This document shows, piece by piece, positions 61,684 through 64,000 of a stretch of 64,000 bases of DNA. The notes under the pieces are model-generated. The model did not search any database and had not been told where the DNA came from. It was given only the letters and a program-made list of their open reading frames with translations. Source of the stretch: Stratiolaelaps scimitus (taxonomy: Eukaryota > Arthropoda > Arachnida > Mesostigmata > Laelapidae); assembly GCA_019614645.1 (NCBI GenBank), contig JABWDB010000018.1, positions 3,154,501 to 3,218,500 on the forward strand. The letters run 5' to 3'. A program made the translations under genes and the position numbers. The first letter of the stretch is position 1. Every line of letters starts with the position of its first letter.

Positions 61684-61970
61684 TTTTTTTAAAGGGAGGG
61701 TGTTGGCATGCTAATGCATGTCAACATCGTGACCATCTCCCCCTTGTGAAACGGTTGACGATGTTCAACAGCACGACCCTTCCCGGTATCGCTTAGCGCA
61801 TTCTTCAATAAGGGTGGTGAGATATCACGAGCACCACACATCCTCCTTACCGTACGGACATGACTGGCTTTGCTGACTCTCAGCTGCTTCCCTTCCCACT
61901 CAGTCTCTCAAGACCAGACTTCCTCTCAATGCCTCTGTCCACTTCCCGTCTGTGAACATCTACTGTGGTC
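61684..61970 (-). mobile_element. SINE family 1, 5'-truncated inverted copy
   Basis: On the minus strand it follows the body of the 44.4-44.9 kb SINE from GACCACAGTAG through CAGCTGAGAGTCAGC, GTCCGTACGGTAAGGAGGAT, GCGCTAAGCGATACCGGGAA, the hairpin GATGTTGACATGC-ATTA-GCATGCCAACACC, then CTCCCTTT and seven A. The tRNA-like head is missing. One 15-20 bp segment is longer than in the first copy, and a short segment after GCTCGTG is missing. I could not find a target duplication, and the short A run suggests an older insertion. Confidence 0.85.
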
Positions 61971-62269
61971 AATATTCAAAATTCACGGTGACACTATAAT
62001 AGGATCATGATTGACAACGAATATGGATACCGGTCTATATTCATGCCAATGTCTCGTGGAAGTAGATGTGCTCATTTTAAATAGGGTACAATATTTATTT
62101 ATGATTTGATACGAGATCTGTTTGGAATATTAATTTGGTCAAAGATCGTTGGCAGAGAGCAATCTTTTTAGACACCGTTGTTTATATTTAGTTGGTAGTC
62201 GGACGTGGTGGATAACGAAGCGCCATTCCTGAGTTTTCACGAAGTTTCACAAATTTCAAGTCTCAACAG

Positions 62270-63320
62270 AGGCTGACTGCGGCTCTGTGCGCGCAGTACA
62301 CGGTGTAAAGGTGGCGACGGCCTACTGGCACGTCCGCTCTACTGAAGGATCAGCCTATGGGGGACAATAACCCCCGTAGGTGTAGACGCTTCGGAGAGGG
62401 AGGGTCAGGCACACCCTCCTTCCTCAGGTCCGAGCAAGAAGCTTTCGAAGAGAGATTCGTTATTTAGTACTTTGGATATGTTAGAAAGCGATACTGGAGG
62501 AACAGGCGAGAAGGCGATCACGGGAGGTGAATCTGACGCTGAGAGAATGGGTGACCGTACCTACCCGTTGAAGCAAGGTAGGTCATAAAGGGAAAGAGAG
62601 GCTCCTGGCTCGTCGAAGATCTCCAAAGGAAGAAAAAATTACAACATCAGTTTCAGATAATATCACTGTAAACATGAATCGGATGAAAGATCAAGCGGAG
62701 TCGGCAGCTTCTGGCGCAGTCCAACTTTTCGAAACGGCAGGCATGTTAGAATGAAAAATCAACAGTTTAGCTGTGTACACTGAAGCCACAAATACCAAGG
62801 TAGAGATCCAAGCGCTATCCTGCGATCTGACTCTTCTAATACACAGCTTTAGAAACAATCCGAACAGAACACAACATGTTAGGTCCATAAATTGGAAGCC
62901 AATTTAGCGGAGCAGACCTACCTCAGGAGGCAGGCCCAAAAGGGAGAGGCGAAGACTACGGACCTCCGGTGCAGAGACACTGACCTCTGGGAAAGTCTCG
63001 AACACGCAGAGATAGAGAGATTCAAAAGCTCTATCGGCGGTCTTCAGGGCACTATAGAGGCTCTAGACAGGATGAGTGCGAGAGCAGGAGGAAGAGCTCG
63101 AGACGGCTAAAAGGGCCAAACAATCCGACAGCTTAGATGGGTCCAAAATATGTCACTGTCTGCGAGAAGGAGGAGGAGGATCAAGGTCCTAGACAGATGT
63201 CAAATCAGCCCGGGTGGCCCAAATGACATGGCTGCAAAAAGTCGGAATCAAGCAATCAAGCAGCACAGATAACAAAAATTCGCGAGCAGGGTACTAACGC
63301 TTTTAACACAGATGATTACG
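62270..63320 (+). pseudogene. Decayed ORF, possibly gag-like (ORF1) retroelement protein
   Basis: Plus-strand readings are purine-rich and hydrophilic. GDNNPRRCRRFGEGGSGTPS is followed by a Glu/Arg-rich stretch near 62360-62460. NITVNMNRMKDQAESAA lies near 62660. A Lys/Glu-rich, coiled-coil-like piece (REQEEELETAKRAKQ) lies near 63080-63125. Stops break every frame. Such composition is common in the first ORF of LINEs, but no CCHC knuckle is visible and I recognise no family, so this is a guess from composition. Confidence 0.2.
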
Positions 63321-63636
63321 AGGGTACGGGCCTGAGACTACGTTCGATCATCTGGTCACTCAAAGCGAACGGTGCCTGGGAAATCGTACCAACGTTACGA
63401 TTGTCACACAGGATTGGGTCCCCAACCATGGTATCCTAGATAAGATGGCCCCCCAGTTTCCATCCGTAAAGCATATGGCTGAAAAATTAGGCCCGGTAAG
63501 TTTGTCATACTCCGGTGTTCTGAGAACGTGAAATGCAAGAAGATCTCCCGGGTCTGCAATCCAACAACCTCCTGTTAGCCAATGTCAATAAGTCAACACT
63601 AAAGAAACCACCTATCATGAGACCCTTAACATCCTC

Positions 63637-64000
63637 TTAGGACATACGGTTCGAACTCGCCGCTCTTTCGAATGGCGCACAATCCGAACTACGCGATACA
63701 ATGCGTTCATTTTTGGAGTGGGCAGCGGCAGGAACGTGACTTCCTTTCGAACACAGAGTGGTTTCGATACGATCAGAAAGATGGACACTGCAGCAAAAAG
63801 TTCAAATTCCCCCAAAAATCAACGGGAAATCATCAAGTTTTTGTTTCTCCAAAAACGCCCTCTAGCTGAAATCCATCGACAACTAGTGAACGCGTACGGC
63901 AGGTCTGCCTTATGCCTGCGAACGGTGCGAAGTTGGTGCAAGCGATTTAACAGTGGAGATATGGACACCGATGACCACCGAGGTGGGGACCAGAAATCAG
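63637..64000 (+). mobile_element. Second mariner copy of the 3-kb family, cut by the window end
   Basis: The sequence from about 63637 (TTAGGACATACGG, a diverged terminal repeat) follows the 5' half of the element at 3.0-4.3 kb, including ATGGCGCACA, ACAATGCGTTCATTTTTGGA and the start of the transposase. The flank is CTC, not TA, so the end has mutated or was rearranged. Orientation is opposite to the first copy. Confidence 0.88.
63781..64000 (+). CDS. Mariner transposase, N-terminal part (runs off window)
   Basis: The ATG at 63781 corresponds to the ATG at 4161 of the first copy. The frame stays open for 73 codons to the window edge and gives MDTAAKSSNSPKNQREIIKF and the first helix-turn-helix. 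Nine of 220 bases differ from the first copy; several differences change residues (for example VRSWCKR for VQRWCER). Upstream, one base is deleted relative to the first copy, and the longer frame hits a stop just after EWAAAGT, which supports the shorter start. Whether the catalytic part is intact cannot be seen. Confidence 0.85.
   Translation, partial: MDTAAKSSNSPKNQREIIKFLFLQKRPLAEIHRQLVNAYGRSALCLRTVRSWCKRFNSGDMDTDDHRGGDQKS

Noticed and set aside
2..64000. CRISPR array or prokaryotic operon
   Set aside because: No regularly spaced direct repeats with unique spacers; content and composition are those of an animal genome.

Overview
This window looks like nuclear DNA from an animal, most likely an arthropod. 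It is AT-rich with many (AT)n microsatellites. It carries mariner and Tc1 transposons, non-LTR retrotransposons and tRNA-derived SINEs, and has no bacterial-style gene packing, operons, rRNA or convincing tRNA gene. A mite or other arachnid is my guess, but nothing in the sequence proves it. I find no host gene I can name in 64 kb. Most open frames are short, overlap on both strands and begin at non-ATG codons, as expected of intergenic or intronic DNA.

Layout. 0.85-1.5 kb: decayed retroelement ORF tail (zinc-finger plus nuclease-like domain). 3.03-4.31 kb: complete mariner with an intact transposase. 4.3-9.9 kb: unassigned, with one promoter-like spot near 4.9 kb. 9.89-11.25 kb: 5'-truncated LINE with reverse transcriptase, 3' UTR repeats and a distinctive 3' tail. 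13.54-13.70 kb: perfect 156-bp palindrome. 13.8, 18.2-19.0 and 49.7-50.5 kb: three old mariner carcasses of a second lineage, all on the minus strand. 15.6 and 37.0 kb: two more pieces of the nuclease-like retroelement tail. 31.5-32.7 kb: GC-rich island ending near a splice-donor-like site. 39.98, 41.45, 42.06-42.7 and 50.7-51.5 kb: LINE reverse transcriptase, RNase H and endonuclease fragments. 44.4-44.95 kb: a SINE with a tRNA-like head, 3' hairpin, poly(A) and a 17-bp target-site duplication; a truncated inverted copy lies at 61.7 kb. 45.0, 55.8 and 58.0 kb: a second tRNA-derived SINE family. 53.2-54.8 kb: Tc1 element with 232-bp IR/DR terminal repeats and a dead transposase. 62.3-63.3 kb: decayed ORF, perhaps gag-like. 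63.6 kb to the end: a second copy of the 3-kb mariner, cut by the window edge.

How the parts work together. The autonomous machinery is cut-and-paste (mariner, Tc1) and copy-and-paste (LINE endonuclease, reverse transcriptase, RNase H). The most informative link is a 3' tail of about 45 bp shared by the RT-bearing LINE, the nuclease-domain retroelement and the tRNA-headed SINE. It suggests that the SINE borrows LINE machinery by tail recognition. I did not find a clearly new biological system. The tail network, the hairpin-ended SINE and the 156-bp palindrome most deserve a second look.
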